This document shows, one piece after another, positions 39,587 through 49,162 of a stretch of DNA of 64,000 nucleotides. The translations under genes were made by a program, and so were the position numbers. Under the pieces are notes generated by a model. The model was not told the DNA's origin. It saw only the letters and a list, made by a program, of their open reading frames with translations, and did no database searches. This DNA is from Streptomyces albofaciens JCM 4342 (lineage in GTDB: Bacteria; Actinomycetota; Actinomycetes; Streptomycetales; Streptomycetaceae). The stretch is from assembly GCF_008634025.1 (NCBI RefSeq), contig NZ_PDCM01000002.1, positions 186,001-250,000 of the forward strand, read 5' to 3'. Within the stretch, counting starts at the first letter, position 1. Every line of letters begins with the position of its first letter.

Positions 39587-39710
39587 ACCTGCCTACGGGC
39601 CATCGGTTCCGCTGAGCGGGACGCTTCGGGCAGCCGTCGATGACGCGACGGCTGCTCGGGCGCCCGGCCCGGTCCGCCCGCCCAATCCCGTACGCAGACA
39701 ACGCAAACGG

Positions 39711-39758
39711 CTTGCAGTGCTTGCGCTAGCCTTGCGCAGATGACGCGACGACTTGCGC
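39711..39758 (+). promoter_or_regulatory. CTTGC(A/G) direct repeats around the LacI gene start
   Basis: CTTGCAG at 39711 and CTTGCGC at 39720, 39731 and 39752 form a cluster of direct repeats spanning the start codon at 39740. Similar CTTGCAG repeats are recalled at maltose/alpha-glucan promoters of Streptomyces controlled by LacI-family MalR/Reg1. TAGCCT at 39727 ends seven bases before the ATG, consistent with a leaderless, autoregulated message. Confidence 0.5.
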
Positions 39759-40750
39759 AGGTGGCGAAGAAGGTGGGCGTCTCCGAGGCGACCGTCAGCC
39801 GGGTGCTGAACGGCAAGCCCGGAGTCTCGGAGGGCACCCGGCAGGCGGTCCTCACGGCCCTGGACGTGCTCGGGTACGAGCGGCCGACCCAACTGCGCGG
39901 GGAGCGCGGCAAGCTCATCGGCCTGGTGCTGCCCGAACTGTCGAACCCGATCTTCCCCGCCTTCGCCGAGGTCGTGGGCGGCGCCCTCGCCCAGCGCGGG
40001 CTGACGCCCGTGCTCTGCACCCAGACGCCGGGCGGCATCCAGGAGACGGACTACGTGGATCTCCTGCTCCAGCAGCAGGTCTCCGGTGTGGTGTTCGCGG
40101 GCGGGCTGTACGCCCAGGCGGACGCGCCGCACGACCACTACCGGCTGCTGCACGACCGCAACCTGCCGGTGGTACTGGTCAACGCGCCGATCCCGGGGCT
40201 CGACTTCCCCTGTGTCTCCACCGACGACGCGGTCGCGGTGGAACAGGCCTGGCGCCACCTCGCCTCGCTCGGACACGAGCGGATCGGTCTGGCGCTCGGC
40301 CCGTCCGACCATGTGCCCTCGCGGCGCAAGCTGGCCGCCGCGCAGGCCGTGGCGCGGGCCGCGGGCGCCGGGTTGCCGGAGGAGTGCGTGGTGCGCGGGA
40401 TGTACTCGATGGAGGGCGGCCACGCGGCGGCCTCCCGGCTGCTGGACGCCGGGGTGACCGGCATCATCTGCGCCAGCGACATCATCGCCCTGGGCGCGGT
40501 GCGCGCCGCGCGCCGGCGCGGACTGCGGGTTCCGCTGGACGTGTCGGTGGTCGGGTACGACGACTCGCCGCTGATGACCGTCACGGAGCCGCCGCTGTCG
40601 ACCGTACGGCAGCCGATCGACGCGCTGGGCCGCGCCGCCGTACAGCTGCTGACGGCGCAGATCGACGGCGGGGAAGTGGTCCGCGACGAGATTCTCTTCG
40701 AGCCGGAACTCGTCGTACGGGGGTCCACGGGGCCCGTTCGGGCGGGGTGA
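39740..40750 (+). CDS. LacI-family transcriptional regulator
   Basis: 336-residue repressor. The N-terminal helix-turn-helix and hinge are complete (RLAQVAKKVGVSEATVSRVL, TRQAVLTALDVLGYERP). The periplasmic-binding-protein-like sugar domain follows (IGLVLPELSNPIFPAF, VSVVGYDDSPLMT). No ribosome site precedes the ATG, and a leaderless transcript is likely. It precedes the sugar ABC importer operon on the same strand, with 149 bases between, and is the expected local regulator. It belongs to the MalR-like layout in which the regulator precedes malEFG. Confidence 0.93.
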   Translation: MTRRLAQVAKKVGVSEATVSRVLNGKPGVSEGTRQAVLTALDVLGYERPTQLRGERGKLIGLVLPELSNPIFPAFAEVVGGALAQRGLTPVLCTQTPGGIQETDYVDLLLQQQVSGVVFAGGLYAQADAPHDHYRLLHDRNLPVVLVNAPIPGLDFPCVSTDDAVAVEQAWRHLASLGHERIGLALGPSDHVPSRRKLAAAQAVARAAGAGLPEECVVRGMYSMEGGHAAASRLLDAGVTGIICASDIIALGAVRAARRRGLRVPLDVSVVGYDDSPLMTVTEPPLSTVRQPIDALGRAAVQLLTAQIDGGEVVRDEILFEPELVVRGSTGPVRAG

Positions 40751-40899
40751 ACCGACGCGTCGCCGAGGGTGCGGGAGTTCACACCCCCTACTGTCAATTT
40801 TTTTCAGATAACGCGCTGGATATTGCACTCGTTTGACCCCGGTGCTTGAGTGTGCGCCGTCACTCCGTACGCCTCGCTCACGCCCGGAGGGGTCCACCG

Positions 40900-42267
40900 A
40901 TGTCATCCACGAGAAGCCGCCCCATCGCGCTCGCCTCCGCCGCCGTCGTGTCCCTGGCCGCGCTCACCGCCTGCGGCACCAGCAGCGACGGCACCGGGAG
41001 CGCGCCGGGCGGCAAGGTGACGCTCGCCGTCAACGGGCAGCCGCCCACCACGCAGGCGTTCGAGCGCAAGCTCTTCGACCGGCACGTGGCGCAGTTCGAG
41101 AAGACCCACCCGGACATCGACATCGTCCCGCACGAGGGCTTCATGGACCCGAAGACGTTCAACGCGAAGCTGGCCGGCGGCCAGTTGGAGGACGTCTTCT
41201 ACGTCTATTTCACCGACACCCGCGGCCTGATCGAGAAGCACCAGGCGGCCGACCTCACCGGCCGCCTCAAGGGCATGCCGCACCGTGGCGATGTGCAGGA
41301 CGCGTTGATGAAGGTGTTCCAGGACGCCGACGGCCGCCAGTACGGGCTGCCGACCGCCAACTACTCGATGGGCCTGCTCTATAACCGCACACTGTTCGCG
41401 AAGGCCGGACTCGACCCCGACAAGCCGCCGAGGACCTGGACGGAGGTCCGCGCCGCGGCCAAGAAGATCGCGGGGCTCGGTGACAACACCGTCGGCTACG
41501 CCGACTTCTCCAAGAACAACCAGGGCGGCTGGCACTTCACCGCCGGGCTGTACTCGCGCGGCGGCCGCATCGCCACCGAGCGGGACGGCAAGTGGAAAGC
41601 GGCGTTCAACTCGGCGGCGGGCAGGGCCACCCTCCGCGACCTGCACGCCATGCGCTGGCAGGACGGCTCGATGGGCAGCAGGCAACTGCTCCAGGCCGAG
41701 GACGCGCAGCGGATGATGGGCAGCGGCAAGCTCGGGATGTACCTCTCCGCCGCCGACAACATCACCGTCATCGCCAAGCAGTTCGGCGGCGCGTACCGGG
41801 ACTACGGTCTCGCGCCCGTCCCCGACGCCAGGTCGACCCTGATCGGTGGCGAGGGCTACATGATCAACCCCAAGGCGTCGCCGGAGAAGATCGAGGCCGG
41901 CCTCAAGTGGCTCCAGTGGAAGTACCTCAACCCGGACCTCGTCGAGCAGAACGTCCGGGACAACGTCGCGTCCGGACTGCCCGTCGGGCTCCCCATGCCG
42001 CCCACCCCCGACATCTGGAAGGGCACCGTCCGCGAACGGGTGGAGCAGGCCAAGCGCAAGTACGCCAACGTCCCCGTCCGCAACTACCAGCCCTTCATGG
42101 ACGCGGCGCCCCACGTTCCGGGCGTGGTCGAGCCACCGGAGGCCCAGCAGGTCTACGCGGTGCTCGACACCGTGATGCAGGCGGTGCTCACCAGAGAGGA
42201 CGCCGATATCGACGCGCTTCTCGCCGCCGCCGAGAAGCGGGTCGACCAGATCTACAGCGCGCTGTGA
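40900..42267 (+). CDS. Sugar ABC transporter substrate-binding lipoprotein
   Basis: 455-residue CUT1-type extracellular binding protein (family 1). The lipoprotein signal ends in LAALTAC, with Cys at about residue 24 to be lipidated. The mature protein has the usual features of maltose/oligosaccharide binders (FEKTHPDIDIV, YGLPTANYSMGLLYNRTLFA, IGGEGYMINPKAS). GGAGGGG is before the ATG. The upstream 40780-40835 stretch is AT-rich and is the probable promoter. The following permease gene overlaps by one base. Probable ligand: an alpha-gluco-oligosaccharide, inferred from the neighbouring glycosidases. Confidence 0.93.
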   Translation: MSSTRSRPIALASAAVVSLAALTACGTSSDGTGSAPGGKVTLAVNGQPPTTQAFERKLFDRHVAQFEKTHPDIDIVPHEGFMDPKTFNAKLAGGQLEDVFYVYFTDTRGLIEKHQAADLTGRLKGMPHRGDVQDALMKVFQDADGRQYGLPTANYSMGLLYNRTLFAKAGLDPDKPPRTWTEVRAAAKKIAGLGDNTVGYADFSKNNQGGWHFTAGLYSRGGRIATERDGKWKAAFNSAAGRATLRDLHAMRWQDGSMGSRQLLQAEDAQRMMGSGKLGMYLSAADNITVIAKQFGGAYRDYGLAPVPDARSTLIGGEGYMINPKASPEKIEAGLKWLQWKYLNPDLVEQNVRDNVASGLPVGLPMPPTPDIWKGTVRERVEQAKRKYANVPVRNYQPFMDAAPHVPGVVEPPEAQQVYAVLDTVMQAVLTREDADIDALLAAAEKRVDQIYSAL

Positions 42268-43217
42268 TGGCCACCGCGCCCTTGCTGGAGAAGCCGGCGC
42301 CCTCGCCGCCAACCCCTGCGGAGCGGCAGCGGCGCGCCGCCCGCCTCCGCCGCTCCGTCCACGAGCAGCTGACCGCGTACGGGTTCCTGTGCGCCGCAGT
42401 GGTCCTCTTCGCGCTGTTCTCGTGGTGGCCGATCATCCGCAATGTGCTGCTGAGCTTCCAGCACGTCAACTTCGCCACCGGCGGCACCTGGGCGGGCACC
42501 GCCAACTTCGAGAAGCTCCTCAGCGACCCGCTGCTGGCCACGGCCTGGCGCAACACCGCGCTGTTCACCGCGTACGCGCTGATTCTGGGTTTCTTCGTAC
42601 CGTTCCTGACCGCGGTGCTGCTCAACGAGTTCCGGCACGCCCGCGCGTACTTCCGGATCCTGATCTATCTCCCGGTGATGCTGCCACCGGTGGTCGTGGC
42701 GCTGCTGTGGAAGTGGTTCTACGACCCGGGCCCCGGACTGTTCAACGAGGTCCTGCGCACCCTCCACCTGCCGGCCGCCGACTGGCTGGACTCCTCGTCG
42801 ACCTCACTGATCTCCCTGGTGATCGTCTCCACCTGGGCCAACATGGGCACCGCCACCCTGATCTACCTGGCCGCGCTCCAGACCATTCCCGGCGAACTGT
42901 ACGAGGCGGCGGAGCTGGACGGCGCGAACCTGTGGCAGCGGCTGCGCCACGTCACGATCCCGCAGACCCGGTTCGTGCTGCTGGTCCTCCTGCTCCTCCA
43001 GGTCGTCGCGACGATGCAGGTGTTCACCGAGCCGTATGTGATGACCGGCGGCGGGCCCGAGGACTCCACGGTCACGGTGATGTTCCTCATCTACCGCTAC
43101 GCCTTCGTCTACAACGACTTCGGCACCGCGAGCGCGCTCAGCCTGCTGCTGCTCCTCGTCCTGGCCGCCTTCTCCGCCCTCTACCTGCGTGTCACACGCC
43201 ACGCCAAGGAGGACTGA
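42267..43217 (+). CDS. Sugar ABC transporter permease (MalF type)
   Basis: 316-residue integral membrane protein with six predicted helices and the EAA loop ELYEAAELDGANLWQRLRHV, which docks a shared ATPase. The start overlaps the stop of the binding-protein gene (TGATG). No ATPase gene is in the cluster. In Streptomyces such importers usually borrow the MsiK ATPase encoded elsewhere. Confidence 0.94.
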   Translation: MATAPLLEKPAPSPPTPAERQRRAARLRRSVHEQLTAYGFLCAAVVLFALFSWWPIIRNVLLSFQHVNFATGGTWAGTANFEKLLSDPLLATAWRNTALFTAYALILGFFVPFLTAVLLNEFRHARAYFRILIYLPVMLPPVVVALLWKWFYDPGPGLFNEVLRTLHLPAADWLDSSSTSLISLVIVSTWANMGTATLIYLAALQTIPGELYEAAELDGANLWQRLRHVTIPQTRFVLLVLLLLQVVATMQVFTEPYVMTGGGPEDSTVTVMFLIYRYAFVYNDFGTASALSLLLLLVLAAFSALYLRVTRHAKED

Positions 43218-44098
43218 TGGCCGCCTCGACCCGTACGCTGGTCCGCCCCGCCGTACTGCGCACCCGCAAGGGAAAGCTGGTCTACTGGTCGGTGCTGGCC
43301 GTGGCCCTGGCGCTGTTCACCGTCGCCTTCCTCGTACCGCTGTACTGGGCCGCGACAGGCGCGATGAAGTCCTCGGCCGAGCTGGCGCAGAGCCCGCCCA
43401 CGTACGTCCCCGCGCACTGGCACCCGGAGAACTACGCCCGCGCCTGGCGCGAGATGGACCTGACCCGCTACTTCCTCAACACGGTGCTGCTGGCGGGCGG
43501 TGCCTGGCTGATCCAGCTCGCGGTGCAGGTACCGGCCGCGTACGCGCTGTCCAAGCTGCGGCCCCGGTTCGGGAACGTGGTGCTGGGGCTGATGCTGGTC
43601 ACCCTGATGATGCCCGCCACCGCGCTGCTGGTGCCCGCCTACCTCACGGTCGTCGACGTCCCGCTCGTCAACCGCAACCTCGTCAACAGCCCGAGCGCGA
43701 TCTGGCTGCCCGCCGCCGCCAACGCCTTCACCATCTACATCCTGAAGAACTTCTTCGACCGCGTCCCCGACGAGCTGCTGGACGCCGCGCGGATCGACGG
43801 CGCCGGCCCGCTCGGCACGATGTGGCGGATCGTGCTGCCGCTGTCCCGGCCGATCCTCGCCGTGGTGTCGATCCTGTCGGTCGTCGCCGCGTGGAAGGAC
43901 TTCCTCTGGCCGCTGCTGGTGCTGCCGGACCCGGCGAAGCAGCCGCTGAGCGTCTTCCTCCAGCGCATCGCCCAGGACACCCCGCTCAACAGCCTGGTGG
44001 CGGGCCTGGTCATGGCCTCGCTGCCGCTGATCGCGCTGTTCCTGGTCTTCCAGCGGCAGATCGTCGCCGGGCTCGGCGCGGGCGGGCTCAAGGGCTGA
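43217..44098 (+). CDS. Sugar ABC transporter permease (MalG type)
   Basis: 293-residue membrane protein with six predicted helices. The EAA loop is DELLDAARIDGAGPLGTMWR, followed by IVLPLSRPILAVVSIL. It starts inside the stop codon of the first permease gene (TGATG), so all three importer genes are translationally coupled. It pairs with that permease to form the import channel. Confidence 0.94.
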   Translation: MAASTRTLVRPAVLRTRKGKLVYWSVLAVALALFTVAFLVPLYWAATGAMKSSAELAQSPPTYVPAHWHPENYARAWREMDLTRYFLNTVLLAGGAWLIQLAVQVPAAYALSKLRPRFGNVVLGLMLVTLMMPATALLVPAYLTVVDVPLVNRNLVNSPSAIWLPAAANAFTIYILKNFFDRVPDELLDAARIDGAGPLGTMWRIVLPLSRPILAVVSILSVVAAWKDFLWPLLVLPDPAKQPLSVFLQRIAQDTPLNSLVAGLVMASLPLIALFLVFQRQIVAGLGAGGLKG

Positions 44099-44182
44099 CG
44101 CCGCCGGTCCGGCCGCCTCGCCCACGCTCCGCCCGGCCGCTCCCCGTACCTTCCGCACGCCCCGTACGAAAGGACCTCTCCC

Positions 44183-45763
44183 TTGTCCCGCACGGACTGG
44201 TGGCGCACCGCGGCCATCTACCAGGTGTACGTTCGTTCCTTCGCCGACGCGAACGGTGACGGGACCGGTGATCTGGCCGGGGTCCGCGCCCGGCTGCCGT
44301 ATCTGGCGGAGCTCGGCGTGGACGCCCTGTGGTTCACCCCATGGTACCTCTCGCCGCTCGCCGACGGGGGGTACGACGTCGCCGACTACCGCACCGTCGA
44401 CCCGGCCTTCGGCACCCTCGCCGAGGCCGAGGCGCTGCTCGCCGAGGCGCGCGAGCTGGGCCTGCGCACCATCGTGGACATCGTGCCGAATCACGTCTCG
44501 GACCAGCACCCATGGTTCAAGGCGGCGCTCGCCGCCGGTCCCGGATCGCCGGAGCAGGAGCTGTTCCACTTCCGGCCGCCCTCCCCCGGGCCGCCGAACA
44601 ACTGGGTGGGCGAGTTCGGCGGCGTGCCCTGGTCCCGCACCGGGAGCGGGCAGTGGTATTTGCACCTGTTCACTCCCGAGCAGCCGGACCTCAACTGGAA
44701 CCACCCACAGGTGCGCCAGGAACACGAGGACGTGCTGCGCTTCTGGTTCGAGCGCGGCGCGGCGGGCGTGCGGATCGACTCCGCCGCGCTGCTCGCGAAG
44801 GCCGACGGACTGCCCGACATGCCCGGCGACGGCGGCCCGCATCCCTTCCACGACCGGCCGGAGCTGCACGGCATCTACCGCTCCTGGCGGCGCCTGGCCG
44901 AGGAGTACGGGGCCGTACTGATCGGTGAGATCTGGCTGCCGGACGCCGAGCGCTTCGCCCGCTATCTGCGCCCCGACGAGCTGCACACCGCCTTCAACTT
45001 CGACTTCCTGGCCCGCCCCTGGGAAGCGGCCGAGCTGCGCGCGTCCATCGATCTGACGCTGGCCGCGCACGCCCCCGTGGGCGCTCCCGCCACCTGGGTG
45101 CTGGCCAACCACGACGTGACCCGTACGGTCACCCGCTACGGCCGGGCCGAGGACACCGGATTCGCCTTCGAGCGCAAGCGCTTCGGCGTACCCACCGACC
45201 TCGCCCTGGGCACCCGCCGAGCGCGCGCCGCCGCGCTGCTCACGCTGGCCCTGCCCGGTTCCGTCTACCTGTACCAGGGCGAGGAGCTGGGCCTGCCGGA
45301 GGCGGAGATCCCGCGCGAGCTGATTCAGGACCCGATGCACGCCCGTTCCGGTGGGGTGGACCCGGGCCGGGACGGCTGCCGGGTTCCGCTGCCCTGGCGC
45401 GCCGAGGGCGAGAACGGCCCGAGCTGGCTGCCCCGCCCGGCGGACTGGAAGCGGTACGCGGCCGAACGGCAGGCCGCCGACCCGGATTCGATGCTCACGC
45501 TCTACCGGACCGCGCTGCGGCTGCGTCGTTCCTTCCGGGACGCGGGGCCGCTGCGCTGGCTGCGTACGGAGGAGCCGGAGGCACTGGCGTTCGCGCGGGC
45601 GATGCCGGACGGCGACCACGACGGTGGCACCTTCCTGTGTGTGGTCAACTTCGGGCCACAGGGCATGCCTCTTCCCGCCCACCGCGAACTTCTCCTCGTG
45701 AGCGGCCCCCTGACCCCTGAGGACGCGCTGCCGCAGGACACGGCGGTCTGGCTGCGGGCCTGA
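44183..45763 (+). CDS. GH13 alpha-glucosidase, cytoplasmic
   Basis: 526-residue enzyme of the GH13 alpha-glucosidase group (GH13_30-like). Conserved regions: DIVPNH, GVRIDSAALLAKAD with the nucleophile Asp, LIGEIWLPD with the acid/base Glu, and LANHDVTR with the third Asp. The opening WWRTAAIYQVYVRSFADANG is typical. There is no signal peptide, so it acts on imported oligosaccharides. It starts with TTG (44183), with GAAAGGA eight bases upstream. It follows the permeases after 84 bases and probably releases glucose from alpha-linked di- and oligosaccharides such as nigerose- or maltose-type sugars. Confidence 0.92.
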   Translation: MSRTDWWRTAAIYQVYVRSFADANGDGTGDLAGVRARLPYLAELGVDALWFTPWYLSPLADGGYDVADYRTVDPAFGTLAEAEALLAEARELGLRTIVDIVPNHVSDQHPWFKAALAAGPGSPEQELFHFRPPSPGPPNNWVGEFGGVPWSRTGSGQWYLHLFTPEQPDLNWNHPQVRQEHEDVLRFWFERGAAGVRIDSAALLAKADGLPDMPGDGGPHPFHDRPELHGIYRSWRRLAEEYGAVLIGEIWLPDAERFARYLRPDELHTAFNFDFLARPWEAAELRASIDLTLAAHAPVGAPATWVLANHDVTRTVTRYGRAEDTGFAFERKRFGVPTDLALGTRRARAAALLTLALPGSVYLYQGEELGLPEAEIPRELIQDPMHARSGGVDPGRDGCRVPLPWRAEGENGPSWLPRPADWKRYAAERQAADPDSMLTLYRTALRLRRSFRDAGPLRWLRTEEPEALAFARAMPDGDHDGGTFLCVVNFGPQGMPLPAHRELLLVSGPLTPEDALPQDTAVWLRA

Positions 45764-45848
45764 ACCGGCACGGCAGCCGTCCTGTCCCCATCATCTCCCG
45801 CCTCCCTCCATCTCCCCATCCCCTCATCTCCCCACAGAAGGGAACATC

Positions 45849-48344
45849 ATGAGCACAAGCGACCGCATCTTACGGCGCACCACATCACACAGGAGAGCCT
45901 GGCGGCCCGTACTGGCAGCCGTGCTCGGCACCGGACTGTTGCTGAGCGGCTGGCAGACCGCTTCCGCCGGAACCCCGGCGGGCGGCGGAAGCGCAGGCCC
46001 CCTCCCGGCCACCTTCAGCGGCGACGGGGCCGCCCGCGCGCACGACGGCGACCCCGGTACGTATGCGAAGGGCAGCGCCTCCCGCTGGATACGGGCCGAC
46101 CTCGGCGCGACCCGCCGCCTGGACCGGGTCGAGCTCACCTTGCCCGGCGCCGCCCAGCGGGTCCAGCTTCAGGGATCCACCAACGGCCGTGACTTCGTGG
46201 ATCTGTCCGACGCGCAGGTCCGCAAGGGCAAGGTCGCACTGCGCCTGGATGGCGCCCCCGTACGCTATGTACAGGTCGTCGGCGCACAGCGGGTCGGCGA
46301 ACTCGCGCTGTACGGGGCGGCGTCGGGCGACACCACACCTCCTCCGGCACCAGGCGGCGTACGTCTGACCGGCGCGACGCTCGGCTGGGAGCGCACGGCC
46401 GGGGCCGTCGGCTACGACGTCTACGCCGACGGCCGGCTGCGCGCCGGACTGCCCGCGACGGCGACGCGTTGGCAGGACACCACGGCACCCGGCGGCACCG
46501 CGCGGAAGACCGTCTACACCGTGCGGGCCCGGGACGCGGCGGGCAACCAGTCGCCGGACAGCCGCACGGTCACCCGTACCGTCGCCGCGGGCAAGGGCTC
46601 CTCGCGCGCCGCCTTCGCTCCACCGGCGGCGAAGCCCCGGCCCACACCCCAGCGCGCCACGGCCGCCCCCGGCGCCACCATGCCGTACACCACCGTCGAG
46701 GCCGAGTCCGGCGCCGTCGGCGGGGGCGCTCAGGTGGTCGGCCCCAACCGCAAGATCGGCGACGTGGCGGGCGAGGCGTCGGGCCGTAAGGCCGTGACGC
46801 TGAAGCAGACCGGCCAGTACGTGGAAGTCACCACCCCGGTGGCGACCAACACCCTGGTCACCCGCTTCTCCATCCCGGACGCCCCGGGCGGCGGCGGCAC
46901 GAACGCGACCCTGAACGTGTACGTGGACGGCGCGAAGGCGAAACCGCTGAACCTGACCTCCAAGTACGCCTGGCTGTACGGCCCCGAAGCGTCCCCGGTG
47001 AACGATCCGGGGGCGGGCCCGGCCCGGCACATCTACGACGAGGCGCACCTCGACCTCGGCCGCACCGTACCGGCGGGCAGCAGGATCCGGCTCCAGAAGG
47101 ACGCCGACAACGCCTCTTCCTACGCCATCGACTTCGTCGACTTCGAGAAGGTCTCCGCAGCGCCGAACCCGGACCCGCAAGCATTCGTGCAGCCGACCGG
47201 CTTCGGTCACCAGGACGTACAGAACGCCCTGGACAGGGCCCGCATGGACACCACCGGCAAAATCCGGGGCGTCTATCTGCCGCCGGGCGACTACGAGACC
47301 TCCGGCAAATTCCAGGTGTACCTCAAGCCGGTGAAGGTGATCGGCGCCGGGCCGTGGTTCACCCGCTTCCACGCCCCCGCCGGCCAGCAGAACACCGATG
47401 TCGGCTTCCGCGCGGACAACGGCGCCAACGGCTCGACGTTCTCCGGTTTCGCGTACTTCGGCAATTACACCTCGCGCATCGACGGCCCCGGCAAGGTCTT
47501 CGATTTCCAGAACGTCTCCGGCATCACCATCGACAACATCTGGGCCGAGCACATGGTCTGCCTGTACTGGGGCGCCAACACCGACCGGATGACGATCAGG
47601 AACAACCGTATCCGCGACACCTTCGCCGACGGCCTGAACATGACCAACGGCTCCACCGACAACCTGGTGACCAACAACGAGGCCCGGTCCACCGGCGACG
47701 ACTCCTTCGCCCTGTTCTCCGCGCTCGACGCGGGCGGCGGCGACCAGCGGAACAACGTCTACGAGAACCTCACCTCCAAGCTCACCTGGCGGGCCGCGGG
47801 CCTGGCCGTCTACGGCGGCCAGCTCAACACCTTCCGGAACATCCGCATCGCGGACACCCTGGTCTACTCCGGAGTGACCATCTCCTCCCTGGACTTCGGT
47901 TTCCCGATGAACGGCTTCGGCCCCGGCCTGACAACGTTCGACAACCTCCGCGTCGAGCGGGCCGGCGGCCATTTCTGGAACGGCCAGACCTTCCCGGGAA
48001 TCTGGCTCTACTCCGCCTCCAAGCCCTTCCGGGCGATCCGGGTGAACGGCGCGCAGATCACCGACCCGACGTACCACGGCATCATGTTCCAGACGAACTA
48101 CGCGGGCCAGCAGCCGCAGAACCGGATCGAGGACACGGAATTCACGGACGTGACCGTCACCGGTGCCAAGAAGAGCGGCGACGAGTACAACGCCAGGTCC
48201 GGCTTCGGCATCTGGGCCAACGACATGCCGGAACCGGGCCAGGGACCGGCCGCGGGCAAGGCAACCTTCCGCAGACTGACCCTGCGCGACAACGCGGAGA
48301 ACATCCGCAACACGACGTCCACGTTCCAGATCAGCGTGGAGTGA
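45849..48344 (+). CDS. Secreted multidomain GH87-type alpha-1,3-glucanase (mutanase/mycodextranase)
   Basis: 831 residues. Signal peptide to about 40 (SGWQTASAG). Then a discoidin/CBM32-like domain (about 48-155), a fibronectin III domain (about 160-245), a Pro/Ala linker, a CBM6/35-like domain opening TTVEAESGAVGGGAQVVG (about 280-435), and a right-handed beta-helix catalytic domain (about 440-831). The helix shows GFAYFGNYTSRIDGPGKVFD, NTFADGLNMTNGSTDN and STGDDSFALFS, matching GH87 enzymes; the catalytic aspartates are probably in ADGLN and GDD. It should cleave alpha-1,3-glucan of fungal walls or dental-type mutan outside the cell. GAAGGGAA precedes the ATG. It ends the glucan operon, 85 bases after the GH13 gene. 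Confidence 0.88.
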   Translation: MSTSDRILRRTTSHRRAWRPVLAAVLGTGLLLSGWQTASAGTPAGGGSAGPLPATFSGDGAARAHDGDPGTYAKGSASRWIRADLGATRRLDRVELTLPGAAQRVQLQGSTNGRDFVDLSDAQVRKGKVALRLDGAPVRYVQVVGAQRVGELALYGAASGDTTPPPAPGGVRLTGATLGWERTAGAVGYDVYADGRLRAGLPATATRWQDTTAPGGTARKTVYTVRARDAAGNQSPDSRTVTRTVAAGKGSSRAAFAPPAAKPRPTPQRATAAPGATMPYTTVEAESGAVGGGAQVVGPNRKIGDVAGEASGRKAVTLKQTGQYVEVTTPVATNTLVTRFSIPDAPGGGGTNATLNVYVDGAKAKPLNLTSKYAWLYGPEASPVNDPGAGPARHIYDEAHLDLGRTVPAGSRIRLQKDADNASSYAIDFVDFEKVSAAPNPDPQAFVQPTGFGHQDVQNALDRARMDTTGKIRGVYLPPGDYETSGKFQVYLKPVKVIGAGPWFTRFHAPAGQQNTDVGFRADNGANGSTFSGFAYFGNYTSRIDGPGKVFDFQNVSGITIDNIWAEHMVCLYWGANTDRMTIRNNRIRDTFADGLNMTNGSTDNLVTNNEARSTGDDSFALFSALDAGGGDQRNNVYENLTSKLTWRAAGLAVYGGQLNTFRNIRIADTLVYSGVTISSLDFGFPMNGFGPGLTTFDNLRVERAGGHFWNGQTFPGIWLYSASKPFRAIRVNGAQITDPTYHGIMFQTNYAGQQPQNRIEDTEFTDVTVTGAKKSGDEYNARSGFGIWANDMPEPGQGPAAGKATFRRLTLRDNAENIRNTTSTFQISVE

Positions 48345-48361
48345 GACAGCGGTGAGTTCAG

Positions 48362-48393
48362 GGCCGGGCCGCTGCCGGGGCGGCGGCCCGGCC
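48362..48393. terminator. Hairpin terminator after the GH87 gene
   Basis: An 11-base-pair perfect stem (GGCCGGGCCGC with its complement) surrounds a 10-base loop, followed by GCATTAT. It lies between convergent genes and can terminate both. Confidence 0.8.
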
Positions 48394-48445
48394 GCATTAT
48401 GCGTGACCGGCAGCTCACCCTCGTCTCCATCGCGACCGCTGCCGC

Positions 48446-48913
48446 CTACACCGTCTCCTCGTAGACCCTCACTTCCACCGGCTTGAACGCACTGATCGTT
48501 GCCCAAGCAGCTCGGCTGGTCACTTCCTCGGCCCAGTGGTCGAGATTCGTTCCCGAGTCATGAAAGAACCACGACGTGCGACTGCCCAGGGCGTGTAGAG
48601 CGGAAGGAAGTCCATAGTCGAGCTCGCAGTGAATCTGTATGTAGTGATCGTGATCGCCTTCGCGGTCGACGACCTCGAACTGCCGGGTCAGGTCCACCGT
48701 GAAAGCCGCCGGGCCGTCGAAGGAATACGTGCCGTGCTGGAACAGCAGGCCGTCGGCGTCGGGGGTGCTCGGCGTGTCAAAGCGGCGTCGGCCGAAGCGA
48801 ATGTATGCGCGCCAGGCTTGTTCTGTGTCCAGGTCGACGAGCGCCTGCCGCTCTGCCCGCAATTCGGCGTTGAGCAGGCGCAGGGCCTCGTCCGGCAACG
48901 ACCTTTTCGACAT
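48446..48913 (-). CDS. Hypothetical protein
   Basis: 155-residue soluble protein with an amphipathic N-terminal helix (EALRLLNAELRAERQALVDL) and an alternating strand region (FTVDLTRQFEVVDREGDHDH, YIQIHCELDY). No signal peptide, membrane segment or recognised motif. AAGGAAG is seven bases before the ATG. It is convergent with the GH87 gene. Function unknown. Confidence 0.7.
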   Translation of the reverse strand: MSKRSLPDEALRLLNAELRAERQALVDLDTEQAWRAYIRFGRRRFDTPSTPDADGLLFQHGTYSFDGPAAFTVDLTRQFEVVDREGDHDHYIQIHCELDYGLPSALHALGSRTSWFFHDSGTNLDHWAEEVTSRAAWATISAFKPVEVRVYEETV

Positions 48914-49162
48914 GCGGGGGCTTCCTTGTTTCTCCGAGCGGAGGTCAGAGTAGCGTCAGAAGCGGATCATCCCGTACGGCGCCGTCGGGCAGGCCTCCTG
49001 TCGGTCAGCCGCCGCTCCCCTCCAACCCGCCGCAGCAGCCGTCACACCTCCCAGGGACGAGACCGGTGCCCCGAACGTCACCCGGCGCAAGCCGACCGGC
49101 GTGTCCGAATGTGACAGTCAATCGTCATTGCGGCCACCGGTGGCGGCGGTGAGGATCAGTGC

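Noticed and set aside
43181..45682. 833-codon antisense frame over the permease and GH13 genes
   Set aside because: Shadow; both strands are open because of third-position GC, but only the plus strand makes known proteins.
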